Below are positions 50,985-60,997 of a stretch of 64,000 nt of DNA, piece by piece. The DNA lies in the NCBI RefSeq assembly GCF_001665685.1, contig NZ_LZTB01000018.1, positions 1 to 64,000 of the forward strand. Direction: 5' to 3'. The DNA is from Mycobacterium sp. 852013-50091_SCH5140682 (GTDB lineage: Bacteria; Actinomycetota; Actinomycetes; Mycobacteriales; Mycobacteriaceae). A program made the translations under genes and the position numbers. The notes under the pieces are model-generated. The model searched no databases. It was not told where the DNA came from and saw nothing but the letters and a program-made list of their open reading frames with translations. Within the stretch, counting starts at the first letter, position 1. Each line of letters begins with the position of its first letter.

Positions 50985-51010
50985 GTCGGTCGAAGGCGTA
51001 ATCGACCGAC
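50985..51010 (+). terminator. Hairpin between glnB and glnD
   Basis: Perfect 9-base stem GTCGGTCGA (50985-50993) and TCGACCGAC (51002-51010), 8-base loop, followed by TCTCCC. Probably reduces read-through into glnD rather than ending the operon completely. Confidence 0.55.
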
Positions 51011-51070
51011 TCTCCCGGCCAGGCACCGTCTGAGCGCTGGTAGGTAATTGGCCGGGGGAGGGAGTCGAAA

Positions 51071-53563
51071 ATGTCTGAGCAGCAACCAGAGTCCGCTAAC
51101 GGGCGCTCGCGCAGGGAGCCGGATTTGTTGCGGCCGGCCACCGATCTGGCGGTGGCCACCACGCAATTGCTGTCGAGTTCACACCAACTCGACGCCCCGG
51201 CACTGCGCGACGCCTTGCTCGATCTGCACGAATTCTGGCTCGTCACAAAGGCAACCGAGATCGGCATCACCGCCGACAGCGGGTTCGCCATCGTGGCCTC
51301 CGGTGGGCTCGGGCGCGGCGAGATGTTGCCGTACTCGGACCTCGATCTGATGCTGCTGCACAACAATATGCCGACCGAAGTGGTCGGCGAGGTCGCGGAG
51401 AAATTGTGGTACCCGTTGTGGGACGCCAACATTCGCCTCGACCACAGCGTGCGCACGGTGCCCGAGGCATTGCGCGTCGCCAATGACGACATCTCGGTGG
51501 GCCTGGCGATGCTCGAGGTCCGCCACATCGCCGGCGACGCGGACCTGTCCTCGCTGCTGGTCAGCGGCGCGCGCAGGCAATGGCGCATCGGCGTCGCATC
51601 GCGGTTCGACGAACTCGTCACGCACGCACAGGCCCGGTGGGAGCGCAGCGGCCAGATCGCCCACCGCGCCGAGCCTGATCTCAAGTCCGGCCGCGGTGGG
51701 CTGCGCGATGTCCAGCTGCTCAACGCCCTGGCCATCGCGCAGCTGGCCGATGTGTACCCCAGCCGGGCGCTGGCATCGCCGATAGGAACGCTCGGCGATG
51801 CACACCTGGCGCTGCTCAATGTGCGCACGGAACTGCACCGGGTGTCCGGTCGCGGCCGGGAGCTGCTGCTGGCACAGCACGCCGACGAGATCGCTGCGGC
51901 GCTGCGCATCGGCGACCGATTCGATCTGGCCCGGGTGCTTTCCGACGCCGCCCGCACGGTCAGCTACTACGTGGACGCGGGGATTCGCACTGCTGCCAAC
52001 GCATTACCCCGGCGTGGCTTCGCCGCGTTGCGCCGGCCGGTGCGCCGACCGCTCGACGAGGGCGTCATCGAATACGCCGGCGAGGTGATCCTGGCCCGCG
52101 ACGCCCGGCCCGAACGTGACCCCGGCCTGATCCTGCGCGTCGCAGCGGCCTCGGCCACCACGGGGCTGCCGATGGCCGTATCGACTCTGGGGCGGCTGGG
52201 GGAGCGGGCGCCCGAACTGCGCACGCCCTGGCCCCGGCAGGCTCTCAAGGATCTCCTGGTGCTCCTGGCATCGGGGCCCTCCGCGGTCGCCACCATCGAG
52301 GCGCTGGACCGGACCGGTTTGTGGGGCAGGCTCTTTCCCGAGTGGGGCGCCGTGCGCGATCTGCCGCCCCGAGATGTCGTGCACATCTGGACCGTCGACC
52401 GGCACCTTGTCGAGACTGTCTCGCGGGCAGCAGCTTTCACTACCAGAGTGTCGCGTCCCGACCTGCTGCTGCTCGGGGCGCTGTGCCACGACATCGGCAA
52501 GGGGCGCGGCGGGGACCACAGCGTGATCGGCGCGGAACTCGCCACGCAGATCGGCACGCGGCTGGGCCTGTGGCCATCCGATATCGACGTGCTGGCGAAG
52601 CTGGTGCGCCACCACCTGCTACTGCCTCACACCGCAACCCGACGAGATCTTCAGGACCCCAAGACAATTGATGCCGTTGCCGAGACGCTCGGCGGCGATC
52701 TGGTGCTGTTGGAGCTACTGGCCGCCTTGGCCGAAGCCGATTCGCTGGCCACCGGTCCCGGGGTCTGGGGCGATTGGAAAGCGTCACTCATCGGCGATCT
52801 CGTGCGTCGCTGCCGGCTGGTGATGGTCGGTGAGCCGCTGCCGCAACCGGACCCGATCGACCCGAGGTTCGTTGCGCTGGCCGCCGATGGCGGCGTGCAC
52901 GTCGAACTGGCCGCGGGCGACGGGCAGCACATCTACAACGTCACGATGATCGCCCCGGACCGGCGCGGTCTGCTGTCGAAGGCCGCCGGGGTGCTGGCGC
53001 TGAATTCCCTACGGGTGCACTCGGCTTCGGTCAACAGCGATCAGGGCTCGGCGATCAACACGTTCGTGGTGTCACCGCTGTTCGGCTCGCCGCCGGAAGC
53101 CGGGCTGCTGCGCCAGCAGTTCATCCTCGCCCTCGACGGGGAACTCGACGTGCTCGGCACGCTGCTGGCCCGCGAGCGTGAGGCCGCTCAGTATCCGACC
53201 ACCCGGGCAGGCGAGATCCTGGCGGCGGTCCCGGCCAATCACGTTCCGGCGCCACCGCGCATCCTGTGGTCGGACGGCGGTGCACCGGGGGAGTTGGTGG
53301 TGCAGATCCGCAGCGCCGACCGGGCCGGGCTGCTGTCCCGATTGACCGCGGTGTTCGAGCGCGACGGTGTCGACATCGCGTGGGCGAAGGTGACGACGCT
53401 GGGATCCTCGGTGCTCGACGCTTTCGGCATCACCGTTCCGGACGACGACTCCACCGGCTCCGGCCGGGGTGCTCTGCGCGAGGAGCTGGAACGCGACCTG
53501 TACGCGATCCTGCCCGCGCCGCCCCCGGCCAAGCCGGCCACGCCCGCTGAGCAGGCCAGTTGA
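51071..53563 (+). CDS. glnD: PII nucleotidyltransferase/nucleotidyl-removing enzyme
   Basis: An 830-residue GlnD. Nucleotidyltransferase motif [19 protein letters not shown] at about 75-95; a helical linker; HD hydrolase motif [14 protein letters not shown] at about 473-486; and two ACT domains at the C-terminus ([40 protein letters not shown]). Modifies and demodifies GlnB in response to nitrogen status. GGAGGGAG (51056-51063) precedes ATG 51071. Confidence 0.95.
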   Translation: MSEQQPESANGRSRREPDLLRPATDLAVATTQLLSSSHQLDAPALRDALLDLHEFWLVTKATEIGITADSGFAIVASGGLGRGEMLPYSDLDLMLLHNNMPTEVVGEVAEKLWYPLWDANIRLDHSVRTVPEALRVANDDISVGLAMLEVRHIAGDADLSSLLVSGARRQWRIGVASRFDELVTHAQARWERSGQIAHRAEPDLKSGRGGLRDVQLLNALAIAQLADVYPSRALASPIGTLGDAHLALLNVRTELHRVSGRGRELLLAQHADEIAAALRIGDRFDLARVLSDAARTVSYYVDAGIRTAANALPRRGFAALRRPVRRPLDEGVIEYAGEVILARDARPERDPGLILRVAAASATTGLPMAVSTLGRLGERAPELRTPWPRQALKDLLVLLASGPSAVATIEALDRTGLWGRLFPEWGAVRDLPPRDVVHIWTVDRHLVETVSRAAAFTTRVSRPDLLLLGALCHDIGKGRGGDHSVIGAELATQIGTRLGLWPSDIDVLAKLVRHHLLLPHTATRRDLQDPKTIDAVAETLGGDLVLLELLAALAEADSLATGPGVWGDWKASLIGDLVRRCRLVMVGEPLPQPDPIDPRFVALAADGGVHVELAAGDGQHIYNVTMIAPDRRGLLSKAAGVLALNSLRVHSASVNSDQGSAINTFVVSPLFGSPPEAGLLRQQFILALDGELDVLGTLLAREREAAQYPTTRAGEILAAVPANHVPAPPRILWSDGGAPGELVVQIRSADRAGLLSRLTAVFERDGVDIAWAKVTTLGSSVLDAFGITVPDDDSTGSGRGALREELERDLYAILPAPPPAKPATPAEQAS

Positions 53564-53569
53564 CCGGTA

Positions 53570-53605
53570 CCTGCGGCTCAAGCTCGCCAAGCCCTGAGCC
53601 GCAGG
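53570..53605. terminator. Terminator after glnD
   Basis: Perfect 11-base stem CCTGCGGCTCA (53570-53580) with TGAGCCGCAGG (53595-53605) and a 14-base loop, seven bases past the glnD stop and before the convergent secreted-protein gene. Confidence 0.75.
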
Positions 53606-53617
53606 CCCCTCGGCCCG

Positions 53618-53848
53618 TCAGTCGTGGAAGAGCCGGTCGAGGAACCGGTCAAGCGGACTGTTCGGGAAATGCCGGTCGACAAATCGGTCGAGGTCATGGC
53701 GAACAAGGACGGGATGTGGCCGCGGATGTGTGGGCTGGGCCTGCGCGATCCCCGCGCCGAGCCCCAATCCCGCACCGGCCAGCATCAGCGCCAATACGGT
53801 CAACCCGACGGATTTGCGCAGGCGCGTGATCCCAGTGGTTGTGTTCAT
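53618..53848 (-). CDS. Small secreted protein, 76 residues
   Basis: A signal peptide (basic RLRK, hydrophobic core 14-34, predicted cleavage after AQA at residue 37) leaves a 39-residue mature peptide rich in His, Pro, Asp and Arg (HPRPHPVLVRHDLDRFVDRHF). GGAGG lies seven bases before ATG 53848, supporting translation. The His-rich peptide could bind metal; no family recognised. Confidence 0.72.
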   Translation of the reverse strand: MNTTTGITRLRKSVGLTVLALMLAGAGLGLGAGIAQAQPTHPRPHPVLVRHDLDRFVDRHFPNSPLDRFLDRLFHD

Positions 53849-53954
53849 GGCCGCTACCTCCTGAATGTTGTGAAGTGATGATCAGAGGGTCGACCCGTTC
53901 TGTTCACGAGCCAGGGCACGCAACCGTTCACCGGTACACGCCGGTTGATGGGCC

Positions 53955-54656
53955 ATGATTGGGCGCATGACCGAATTCGGGGGGTATTACGCCAATTACG
54001 GCCACAGCTATGGCGGGACACCGCCCCCGATCGTGCGGCCCGAGCGGTTCTCGCCGGGAACACAGATCCTCATCAGTGTTCTGCTGGTGCTGCCGACGCT
54101 CCCGATCTTTTTCGCGAACTCGCTCCTCCTCCGGGCGGATTGGGTCGGGTACTGGCCCGAGCCGCTGCGGAATCTGTGGGCACTGGGATGCAATGCGATT
54201 CTGCCGCTGTACTACCTGATCGTCGTCGCATGCTGGGCACGGCCGACGCGCCGCAGCGCGGCGGTGGCCATCGCATTCGTCACGGCTTTGTTGGACACGG
54301 CCTGGTTGGCTGCCATCCTGATCATCTTCAGGTCCTCCGACACCGGTCTGCTGGCGTGGGTATTTGCCGCGGTCCAGGTCCTGATCGCGGTGGGCTATGT
54401 GGTGGCGTGGGGTGTCGCACGTAGACGCACCGGCATCTGGGCAGTCGGGCTGACTGCGGCCGTCGTACTCGGCGGCATCGTGCAGTGGGTCTACCGGCTG
54501 CTGCCCACCGAGACTTTCTCCGACGGTTCCTGGTGGGTGAAGTCATGGGCTTTGAACATCGGCGCCTTCGTGTTGTCCTGCCTCATCTGCTGGGCACTGG
54601 ACGTCATGGGAGCCCGCTCGTGGCGCGCAACTACGCCACTGATCTCGGACCGTTAG
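53955..54656 (+). CDS. Multi-pass membrane protein of unknown function
   Basis: A 233-residue protein: a Tyr/Gly/Pro-rich N-terminus (FGGYYANYGHSYGG, residues 8-21) then six predicted membrane segments (about 36-58, 72-93, 101-125, 131-153, 160-180, 198-218). No catalytic motif seen. ATG 53967 (MTEFGGYY) is an alternative start; neither has a clear ribosome-binding site. The -10 of ffh overlaps its last codons. Confidence 0.72.
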   Translation: MIGRMTEFGGYYANYGHSYGGTPPPIVRPERFSPGTQILISVLLVLPTLPIFFANSLLLRADWVGYWPEPLRNLWALGCNAILPLYYLIVVACWARPTRRSAAVAIAFVTALLDTAWLAAILIIFRSSDTGLLAWVFAAVQVLIAVGYVVAWGVARRRTGIWAVGLTAAVVLGGIVQWVYRLLPTETFSDGSWWVKSWALNIGAFVLSCLICWALDVMGARSWRATTPLISDR

Positions 54657-54659
54657 GCT
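54654..54659 (+). promoter_or_regulatory. -10 element of ffh (leaderless type)
   Basis: TAGGCT, six bases before GTG 54666. Confidence 0.5.
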
Positions 54660-54665
54660 TACGAC

Positions 54666-56234
54666 GTGTTTGAGAGCTTGTCTGACCGGTTGACCGGTGC
54701 CCTGCAGGGGCTGCGCGGCAAGGGGCGGTTGACCGACGCCGATATCGATGCCACCAGTCGGGAAATCCGGTTGGCCCTGCTGGAGGCCGACGTCTCGCTG
54801 CCGGTGGTGCGCGCCTTCGTCGCACGCATCAAGGACCGGGCCAAAGGTGCCGAGGTGTCGGGTGCGCTGAATCCGGCACAGCAGGTCGTCAAGATCGTCA
54901 ACGAGGAACTGATCGGCATCCTCGGCGGTGAGACCCGGCAGTTGGCATTCGCCAAGACGCCGCCCACGGTGATCATGCTGGCCGGTCTGCAGGGTGCCGG
55001 TAAGACCACCCTCGCCGGCAAGCTGGCGAAATGGCTCAAGGGACAAGGGCATACCCCGCTCCTGGTGGCCTGCGACCTGCAGCGGCCGGGCGCCGTGCAT
55101 CAGCTCAAGATCGTCGGCGAGCGCGCCGGGGTTGCCGTGTTCGCGCCGCACCCGGGTACGTCGGTGGAAGGGCTGGAGAACGCGGGCCACGGTGATCCGG
55201 TGGCGGTCGCCGGGGCCGGTCTGGCCGAGGCCAAGGCCAAGCACTTCGACGTGGTCATCGTCGACACCGCCGGTCGCCTCGGTATCGACGAGGAACTGAT
55301 GGGGCAGGCCGCCGCGATCCGCCAGGCCGTCAACCCCGACGAAGTCCTGTTCGTGCTCGACGCGATGATCGGCCAGGACGCCGTCGCCACCGCCGACGCG
55401 TTCCGCGAGGGTGTCGGTTTCACCGGTGTCGTGCTGACCAAGCTCGACGGCGACGCCCGCGGTGGTGCCGCCCTGTCGGTGCGTGAGGTCACCGGCGTGC
55501 CGATCCTCTTCGCGTCGGCCGGCGAGAAGCTCGAAGACTTCGACGTCTTCCACCCCGACCGGATGGCGTCGCGCATCCTCGGCATGGGTGACGTGCTCAC
55601 CCTGATCGAACAGGCCGAACAGGTCTTCGATCAGCAGAAGGCCGAGGAGGCCGCGGCCAAGATCGGCTCGGGTGAGCTGACGCTGGAGGATTTCCTCGAG
55701 CAGATGCTGGCCATCCGCAAGATGGGCCCGATCGGCAACCTGCTCGGCATGCTGCCGGGCGCCGGGCAGATGAAGGACGCGCTGGCCGCCGTCGACGACA
55801 AGCAACTGGACCGCGTTCAGGCCATCATCCGCGGCATGACCCCGGCCGAGCGCAGCGATCCGAAGATCATCAACGCCTCCCGGCGGCTGCGCATCGCCAA
55901 CGGTTCGGGTGTCACGGTCTCCGAGGTCAACCAGCTGGTCGACCGGTTCTTCGAGGCCCGCAAGATGATGTCGTCGATGGCAGGCCAGATGGGCATGCCG
56001 TTCGCCCGCAAGAGCGCCACCCGCAAGGCGGCCAAGGGCAAGAACAAGCAGGCCGGGAAGGGCCGCAAATCGGGCAAGGGCCCGACACCGCCGAAGGTGC
56101 GCAACCCGCTCGCCGGGCCGGGTATGCCCGCCGGGTTCCCTGACCTGTCCAACATGCCCAAGGGGCTCGACGAGTTGCCGCCGGGTCTCGCCGATTTCGA
56201 TCTGTCGAAGCTGAAGTTCCCGGGCCAGAAGTAA
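54666..56234 (+). CDS. ffh: Signal recognition particle protein Ffh
   Basis: A 522-residue SRP54 GTPase. N-domain 1-90; G1 loop GLQGAGKT at 107-114; VDTAGRLGIDEE; TKLDGDARGG; Met-rich M domain from about 325; and a long basic-then-Pro-rich tail (440-522). Binds SRP RNA and signal sequences. Its receptor FtsY is encoded 5.5 kb upstream on the same strand. Confidence 0.97.
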   Translation: MFESLSDRLTGALQGLRGKGRLTDADIDATSREIRLALLEADVSLPVVRAFVARIKDRAKGAEVSGALNPAQQVVKIVNEELIGILGGETRQLAFAKTPPTVIMLAGLQGAGKTTLAGKLAKWLKGQGHTPLLVACDLQRPGAVHQLKIVGERAGVAVFAPHPGTSVEGLENAGHGDPVAVAGAGLAEAKAKHFDVVIVDTAGRLGIDEELMGQAAAIRQAVNPDEVLFVLDAMIGQDAVATADAFREGVGFTGVVLTKLDGDARGGAALSVREVTGVPILFASAGEKLEDFDVFHPDRMASRILGMGDVLTLIEQAEQVFDQQKAEEAAAKIGSGELTLEDFLEQMLAIRKMGPIGNLLGMLPGAGQMKDALAAVDDKQLDRVQAIIRGMTPAERSDPKIINASRRLRIANGSGVTVSEVNQLVDRFFEARKMMSSMAGQMGMPFARKSATRKAAKGKNKQAGKGRKSGKGPTPPKVRNPLAGPGMPAGFPDLSNMPKGLDELPPGLADFDLSKLKFPGQK

Positions 56235-56239
56235 CTGCC

Positions 56240-57304
56240 ATGGCGGTCTTGCACGTCCGCGGTCGGGGACTGCCTGACGGCGAAGCCGTGCAGTGGTGGA
56301 TCGATCGCGGTGTGCTGCACGCCGATCCGATCGACGACGCAGAGACTGTGTTCGACGGTGGCTGGATCCTGCCCGGCCTCGTCGACGCGCACTGCCACGT
56401 CGGCCTCGGGCCGCACGGACCGGTCGAATTCGACGAGGCGGTTACGCAGGCGGAGACCGAACGTGAAGTCGGGGCCCTGCTGCTGCGTGATGCCGGGTCG
56501 CCGGTGGACACCCGCAGCATGGATGACCGCGAGGATCTGCCGAGGATCATCCGGGCCGGTCGACACCTGGCCCGGCCCAAGCGGTATTCGCCGGGGCTGC
56601 CGATCGACATCGAGGACGAATCGCAGCTGCCGGAAGCGGTGGCCGAGCAGGCGCGCTGGGGCGACGGCTGGGTCAAACTCGTCGGCGACTGGATCGACCG
56701 CGGCGTCGGTGACCTGGCCCCGCTGTGGTCCGACGAGATTCTCGAGGCCGCCATCGACGCCGCCCACGCCAATGGCGCGAGGGTTACGGCGCACGTGTTC
56801 GGTGAGGACGCCTTACCTGGGCTCATCAACGCAGGCATCGACTGCATCGAGCACGGCACCGGCATCACCGACGACATCATCGAGCTGATGTTGGCCAACG
56901 GGACCGCACTGGTGCCGACCCTGATCAACATCGAGAACTTTCCCGGGATCGCCGACGCCGCGGCCAAGTATCCGGCGTACGCGGCCCACATGCGGCAGCT
57001 GTATGCGTCCTGCCGCGCCCGCGTCGGCGCCGCCTACGAGGCAGGCGTCCCGATCTTCGCGGGCACCGATGCCGGCGGCATGATCGCGCACGGTCGGATC
57101 GGCGACGAGATCGAAGCACTCAAAACCGTGGGGCTGAGCCCGACGGATGCCCTCGGCGCGGGCTGCTGGGACGCGCGGGCGTGGCTGGGCCGGCCCGCCC
57201 TCGCCGACGGGGCCCCGGCGGACCTGGTCTGTTACACCGAGGACCCGCGCACCGGCGGTGTCGACCACCCCGATCTGGTGATCCTGCGCGGCCGCGTCTA
57301 CTGA
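56240..57304 (+). CDS. Amidohydrolase-family protein
   Basis: A 354-residue metal-dependent hydrolase: composite beta domain, zinc motif VDAHCHVGLG near residue 50, the likely metal-bridging lysine in WVKLVGDW, TAHVFGE, CIEHGTG, and FAGTDAGG for the metal-binding Asp. Closest in position to M. tuberculosis Rv2915c. Substrate unknown; imidazolonepropionase-like subgroup is likely. Starts six bases after ffh, so probably cotranscribed. Confidence 0.85.
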   Translation: MAVLHVRGRGLPDGEAVQWWIDRGVLHADPIDDAETVFDGGWILPGLVDAHCHVGLGPHGPVEFDEAVTQAETEREVGALLLRDAGSPVDTRSMDDREDLPRIIRAGRHLARPKRYSPGLPIDIEDESQLPEAVAEQARWGDGWVKLVGDWIDRGVGDLAPLWSDEILEAAIDAAHANGARVTAHVFGEDALPGLINAGIDCIEHGTGITDDIIELMLANGTALVPTLINIENFPGIADAAAKYPAYAAHMRQLYASCRARVGAAYEAGVPIFAGTDAGGMIAHGRIGDEIEALKTVGLSPTDALGAGCWDARAWLGRPALADGAPADLVCYTEDPRTGGVDHPDLVILRGRVY

Positions 57305-57310
57305 GAGCGG

Positions 57311-58132
57311 TCAGCCGTACTGGCTGAAACCCCAGTCCAACAGTTGGGTCGCCTCGCCGTACAGGTCGCCGGTGCCGTACATCTGAACGACGATCAACCG
57401 GTGATTGCCGCGCTGCGCGGCTCCGACATACGTCTTGCGGGCCAGGTCGGTGTAGCCGGTCTTGCCGGCGATGTCGCCGGGGTAACGGGTCAGTAACTCG
57501 TTCTGACTGGTCAGCGTCCTGCCCGGGAATTGGGCCGTCGTCTGCCGAAAGATCTGGGCGATCAGCGGATAGGTCAATGCCGCCCGGTAGATCACCGCGA
57601 GATCGTGCGGCGTGGTCTTCGTTTCCCAGCCGGGCCCGTCCAGTCCGGACGGCGACGACGCCGTGGTGTTGCGGGCACCCAGGCTCGCTGCCTTACGGTT
57701 CATTGCGGCCACCGCGGCGCGCTGCCCGCCGAGCATGCCGGCCAGCATGTTGGCGGCGTCGTTGCCCGACACCATCAGCAGGCCCTCCAGCAGCTGTTGC
57801 GTGGTGTACGCCTGGCCGGGTTTGAGCCCGACGCACGAGCACTCGACCTTGGTGTGCGAGTCGTTGGCCCGCGCGAAGTTGTCCGGACGCAGGTTGTCCA
57901 ACACGACCATGGCCAGGAGCGGTTTGATGGTGCTGGCCGGGGCGTAAGAGCCGTTGGGGTCCTTGGCCGCCAGGACCCGGCCCGTGTCGAGGTCGGCGAG
58001 CAGCCATGCCTTGGCGGGGCCGTTCGCGAATGCTTGTGCGCCAGCCGGTTCCACGGACGGATCGGCAGCGGCGACGGGCACCGTCAGCGCCGTGCCGAGG
58101 GCGAGCACGGCCGCCGCGAACAGTGTGCGCAC
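57311..58132 (-). CDS. D-alanyl-D-alanine carboxypeptidase (DacB2-like), copy 1
   Basis: A 273-residue exported penicillin-binding protein of the S11 family. Signal peptide 1-23; S67-x-x-K70 (PASTIKP), S122-G-N124, K224-T-G. A short Cys-x-Cys (VECSCVG) follows the first motif. Trims the terminal D-Ala of peptidoglycan stems. GTG start. A second copy lies directly upstream; M. tuberculosis has one (Rv2911) at this site. Confidence 0.9.
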   Translation of the reverse strand: MRTLFAAAVLALGTALTVPVAAADPSVEPAGAQAFANGPAKAWLLADLDTGRVLAAKDPNGSYAPASTIKPLLAMVVLDNLRPDNFARANDSHTKVECSCVGLKPGQAYTTQQLLEGLLMVSGNDAANMLAGMLGGQRAAVAAMNRKAASLGARNTTASSPSGLDGPGWETKTTPHDLAVIYRAALTYPLIAQIFRQTTAQFPGRTLTSQNELLTRYPGDIAGKTGYTDLARKTYVGAAQRGNHRLIVVQMYGTGDLYGEATQLLDWGFSQYG

Positions 58133-58208
58133 GAGCGCCGACGCTACGGTTTGCAGGACTCGTTCAGCGCGCGTTCAGGTCTCTGTCGGGTATCGACGCG
58201 AACAGTCG

Positions 58209-59090
58209 CTACAGCGTGCCGATGCTCGCGGAGTGGTCCTGCAGGAAGCCCCAATTCAGCAGGGCCGCGGCCTGGTCCCAGTACGTCGGACCGCCCTCTT
58301 TGACCAGCCCGTGCATCATCGAGATCACCAGACGACGGCCGTCGCGCTGGGCCGCCGCGACGAACGTCTTCCGCGCGATGTCGGTGAATCCCGTCTTGCC
58401 GCCGATGGCGCCGGGATACCGCTGCAGCAACTCGTCCTGGTTCTGCAGCACCCGATCGCCGGACTTGGTCGGAAAGACGGTCGACGGCATCGCGGTGATC
58501 TGCGCGAACACGGGGTTGGCCATCGCAGCGCGGAAGATCACCGCCATGTCGTGCGGCGTCGACCAGAACGGCATGCCCGGGGCATCCAGGCCGGACGGCG
58601 TCACCACATTGGTGTCGTGGGCCCCGAGCTGGGCGGCCTTGGCGTTCATCTTGGCCACCGCGGCACCCTGGCCGCCGAGCATGTGCGCCAAGGTGTTCGC
58701 CGCATCATTGCCCGAGTCCAGCAGCGCCGCCTCCAGCAGCTGGCGTGCGGTGTAGGTCTGACCGGGGGTGACGCCGACGCACGTGCACTCGGCCTTCGAA
58801 TCCGCCTCATCGGCGACGATGGTGCTGTCCAACGGCAGCTCGTCGAGCACCACCTGGGCGAGCAGGGTCTTGATGGTGCTCGCCGGCGCGTAGCGGGTGT
58901 TCTCGTTACGTGCGGCCAGCACCTGCCCGGTGTCCAGGTCCGCAACCACCCAGCCTTCGGCAGGTCCGTCGGGGATCGGCGCCGAGCCGATCTGCTGCAC
59001 CGCCAAATCGGCTCGTGCAGCGGGCATACCGACCGCACCCGTGCTCAGAGCCACGAACAGGACCGCAAGCGCGGTGACGAACCTCCCCAT
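58209..59090 (-). CDS. D-alanyl-D-alanine carboxypeptidase (DacB2-like), copy 2
   Basis: A 293-residue paralogue of the neighbouring gene. Signal peptide 1-27; S71-x-x-K74, S126-G-N128, K232-T-G all intact. The same Cys-x-Cys (AECTCVG) is kept. A gap of 76 bases separates the copies. Both look functional, so this is a tandem duplication with divergence rather than decay. ATG 59090. Confidence 0.9.
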   Translation of the reverse strand: MGRFVTALAVLFVALSTGAVGMPAARADLAVQQIGSAPIPDGPAEGWVVADLDTGQVLAARNENTRYAPASTIKTLLAQVVLDELPLDSTIVADEADSKAECTCVGVTPGQTYTARQLLEAALLDSGNDAANTLAHMLGGQGAAVAKMNAKAAQLGAHDTNVVTPSGLDAPGMPFWSTPHDMAVIFRAAMANPVFAQITAMPSTVFPTKSGDRVLQNQDELLQRYPGAIGGKTGFTDIARKTFVAAAQRDGRRLVISMMHGLVKEGGPTYWDQAAALLNWGFLQDHSASIGTL

Positions 59091-59122
59091 GGCCGGTCAG
59101 CCTAATCGTGTTGAATCGAGAC

Positions 59123-59542
59123 ATGTTGAGCCTGGCTGAGATTTCGGACCGACTGGAGATTCAGCAACTGTTGATCGACTATTCGTCGGCGATCGACCGC
59201 CGGCAGTTCGATGACCTCGACCGCGTCTTCACGCCGGACGCCTACATCGACTATCGGGCCATGGGAGGCATCGACGGCCACTTCCCGGAGGTCAAGCGGT
59301 GGTTGGCGGAGGTGCTGCCGAACTTTCCGGCGTACGCCCACATGCTCGGCAACTTCGACGTACGCATCACCGGTGACACGGCGTCATCCCGCACCATTTG
59401 TTTCAACCCCATGGTGCTGCCCGGTGAAGCGCAACAAGTGTTGTTCTGCGGTCTGTGGTACGAAGACGAGTTCGTCCGTACCCCCGACGGGTGGCGGATG
59501 AGCCGGCGGGTGGAGACCAAATGCTTCGACAAGATTGTCTGA
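59123..59542 (+). CDS. SnoaL-like (NTF2 fold) protein
   Basis: About 139 residues of a single cone-shaped NTF2/SnoaL fold: IQQLLIDYSSAIDRRQFDDLDRVF (split over the first helix) and FTPDAYIDYRAMGG are family hallmarks, with possible catalytic Tyr/Asp/His in the pocket. It matches M. tuberculosis Rv2910c in sequence and position. I start at ATG 59123 (MLSLAEISDRLE); GTG 59108 adds five residues. Confidence 0.82.
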   Translation: MLSLAEISDRLEIQQLLIDYSSAIDRRQFDDLDRVFTPDAYIDYRAMGGIDGHFPEVKRWLAEVLPNFPAYAHMLGNFDVRITGDTASSRTICFNPMVLPGEAQQVLFCGLWYEDEFVRTPDGWRMSRRVETKCFDKIV

Positions 59543-59585
59543 GTCGCCTCCGGCGACGTGTTGTCCGAGTCGCCTCCGGCGAGAT

Positions 59586-59615
59586 TTGGGCAGGCCGGAC
59601 GGCCTCTGGCACAAT
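59586..59615 (+). promoter_or_regulatory. Predicted rpsP promoter
   Basis: TTGGGC (59586-59591), 18-base spacer, CACAAT (59610-59615) with extended TG. The 11 bases TCTGGCACAAT (59605-59615) recur exactly at the rplS promoter. The leader before rpsP would be about 120 bases. Confidence 0.6.
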
Positions 59616-59742
59616 AGTCGGCTGTCCCCGCGCGACTCGTTGAATGCGCTGCGCGGTGGTCACACACGTACGGCAAAACCGGATCCGGGCAACCCGCCCC
59701 GATCGCCGAATTGCAGCGTGGCAACTGTTTAGGAGTTTCATC

Positions 59743-60204
59743 GTGGCTGTCAAGATCAAGCTGACCCGGCTTGGCAAGATCCGCAACCCCCAGTACCGCA
59801 TCGCCGTCGCCGACGCGCGCACCCGCCGCGACGGCCGCGCCATCGAGATCATCGGCCGCTACCACCCCAAGGAAGAGCCGAGCCTGATCGAGATCGACTC
59901 GGAGCGCGCACAGTACTGGCTGGGTGTCGGCGCCCAGCCCACCGAGCCGGTGCTGGCCCTGCTGAAGGTCACCGGTGACTGGCAGAAGTTCAAGGGCCTG
60001 CCGGGCGCCGAGGGCACGCTGAAGGTCAAGGAGGCCAAGCCCTCCAAGCTGGACCTGTTCAACGCCGCGCTCGCCGAGGCCGAGAGCGGTACCACCGCCC
60101 AGGCCGTGACGCTGAAGAAGAAGAAGTCCAAGAAGGACGAGGCCGCGGAGGCCGCTGAGGCTCCGGCCGCCGAGGCTGCCGCTGACGCCGCCAGCGAGAG
60201 CTGA
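59743..60204 (+). CDS. rpsP: 30S ribosomal protein S16
   Basis: A 153-residue S16: the conserved fold covers residues 1-85 ([20 protein letters not shown] in two parts), then a linker and an Ala/Glu/Lys-rich tail (115-153) usual in mycobacteria. GTG 59743 follows AGGAG (59731-59735). First gene of the rpsP-khpA-rimM-trmD operon. Confidence 0.97.
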   Translation: MAVKIKLTRLGKIRNPQYRIAVADARTRRDGRAIEIIGRYHPKEEPSLIEIDSERAQYWLGVGAQPTEPVLALLKVTGDWQKFKGLPGAEGTLKVKEAKPSKLDLFNAALAEAESGTTAQAVTLKKKKSKKDEAAEAAEAPAAEAAADAASES

Positions 60205-60212
60205 GCGCCGAA

Positions 60213-60455
60213 GTGAGTTCTGTCGTGGTCGACGCCGTCGAGCACCTGGTCCGCGGCATCGTGGACAACCCTGACGACGTGCGGGTCGACATGGTCACCA
60301 GCCGGCGTGGACGCACCGTCGAGGTGCACGTCCACCCGGACGATCTGGGCAAGGTCATCGGGCGCGGTGGCCGTACCGCCACCGCGCTGCGCACCCTCGT
60401 CGCCGGCATCGGTGGGCGCGGGATCCGCGTCGACGTGGTGGACACCGACCAGTAG
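60213..60455 (+). CDS. khpA: KH-domain RNA-binding protein KhpA
   Basis: An 80-residue single KH domain with the GxxG loop in [15 protein letters not shown]. KhpA pairs with Jag/KhpB in other bacteria and binds many RNAs. GTG start eight bases after rpsP. Confidence 0.92.
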   Translation: MSSVVVDAVEHLVRGIVDNPDDVRVDMVTSRRGRTVEVHVHPDDLGKVIGRGGRTATALRTLVAGIGGRGIRVDVVDTDQ

Positions 60456-60463
60456 CGTCGGCT

Positions 60464-60985
60464 ATGGATCTGGTTGTCGGACGGGTCGTCAAAGCGCACG
60501 GGATCACCGGCGAGCTCGTCGTCGACGTGCGTACTGATGACCCGGACGCCCGCTTCCGCCCTGGCGTCACCCTGCGGGGGCGGGCCAAAGGCGGTGCTGA
60601 ACGTCCCTTCACGGTCGAGTCGGTTCGCGAACACGGCGGTCGGCTGCTCGTTCGGCTGACCGGCGTGGCCGACCGCAACGCCGCGGACGAACTGCGTGGC
60701 ACCCTCTTCGTGGTCGACGCCGCCGAACTGCCCGCCATCGACGACCCCGACGAGTTCTACGACCATGAGCTCGAAGGGCTGCGGATGGTGTGCGCAGACG
60801 GCACGCCCGTCGGCAAGGTCTCGGAGGTGCTGCACACCGCGGCGGGGGAGTTGCTCGCGGTGAAGGCCGACGCCGACGGGCGTGAGGTGCTGGTGCCGTT
60901 CGTCAGCGCCATCGTCACGTCTGTCTCCCGGGAGGACGCGACGATCGTCATCGACCCGCCCGACGGCCTGCTCGATTTGAGCTGA
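60464..60985 (+). CDS. rimM: Ribosome maturation factor RimM
   Basis: A 173-residue protein with the RimM N-terminal barrel ([19 protein letters not shown]) and a C-terminal PRC-barrel ([22 protein letters not shown]). Assists 16S rRNA 3'-domain assembly around S19. Eight bases after khpA, 12 before trmD. Confidence 0.96.
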   Translation: MDLVVGRVVKAHGITGELVVDVRTDDPDARFRPGVTLRGRAKGGAERPFTVESVREHGGRLLVRLTGVADRNAADELRGTLFVVDAAELPAIDDPDEFYDHELEGLRMVCADGTPVGKVSEVLHTAAGELLAVKADADGREVLVPFVSAIVTSVSREDATIVIDPPDGLLDLS

Positions 60986-60997
60986 CGGAGCGACGCC

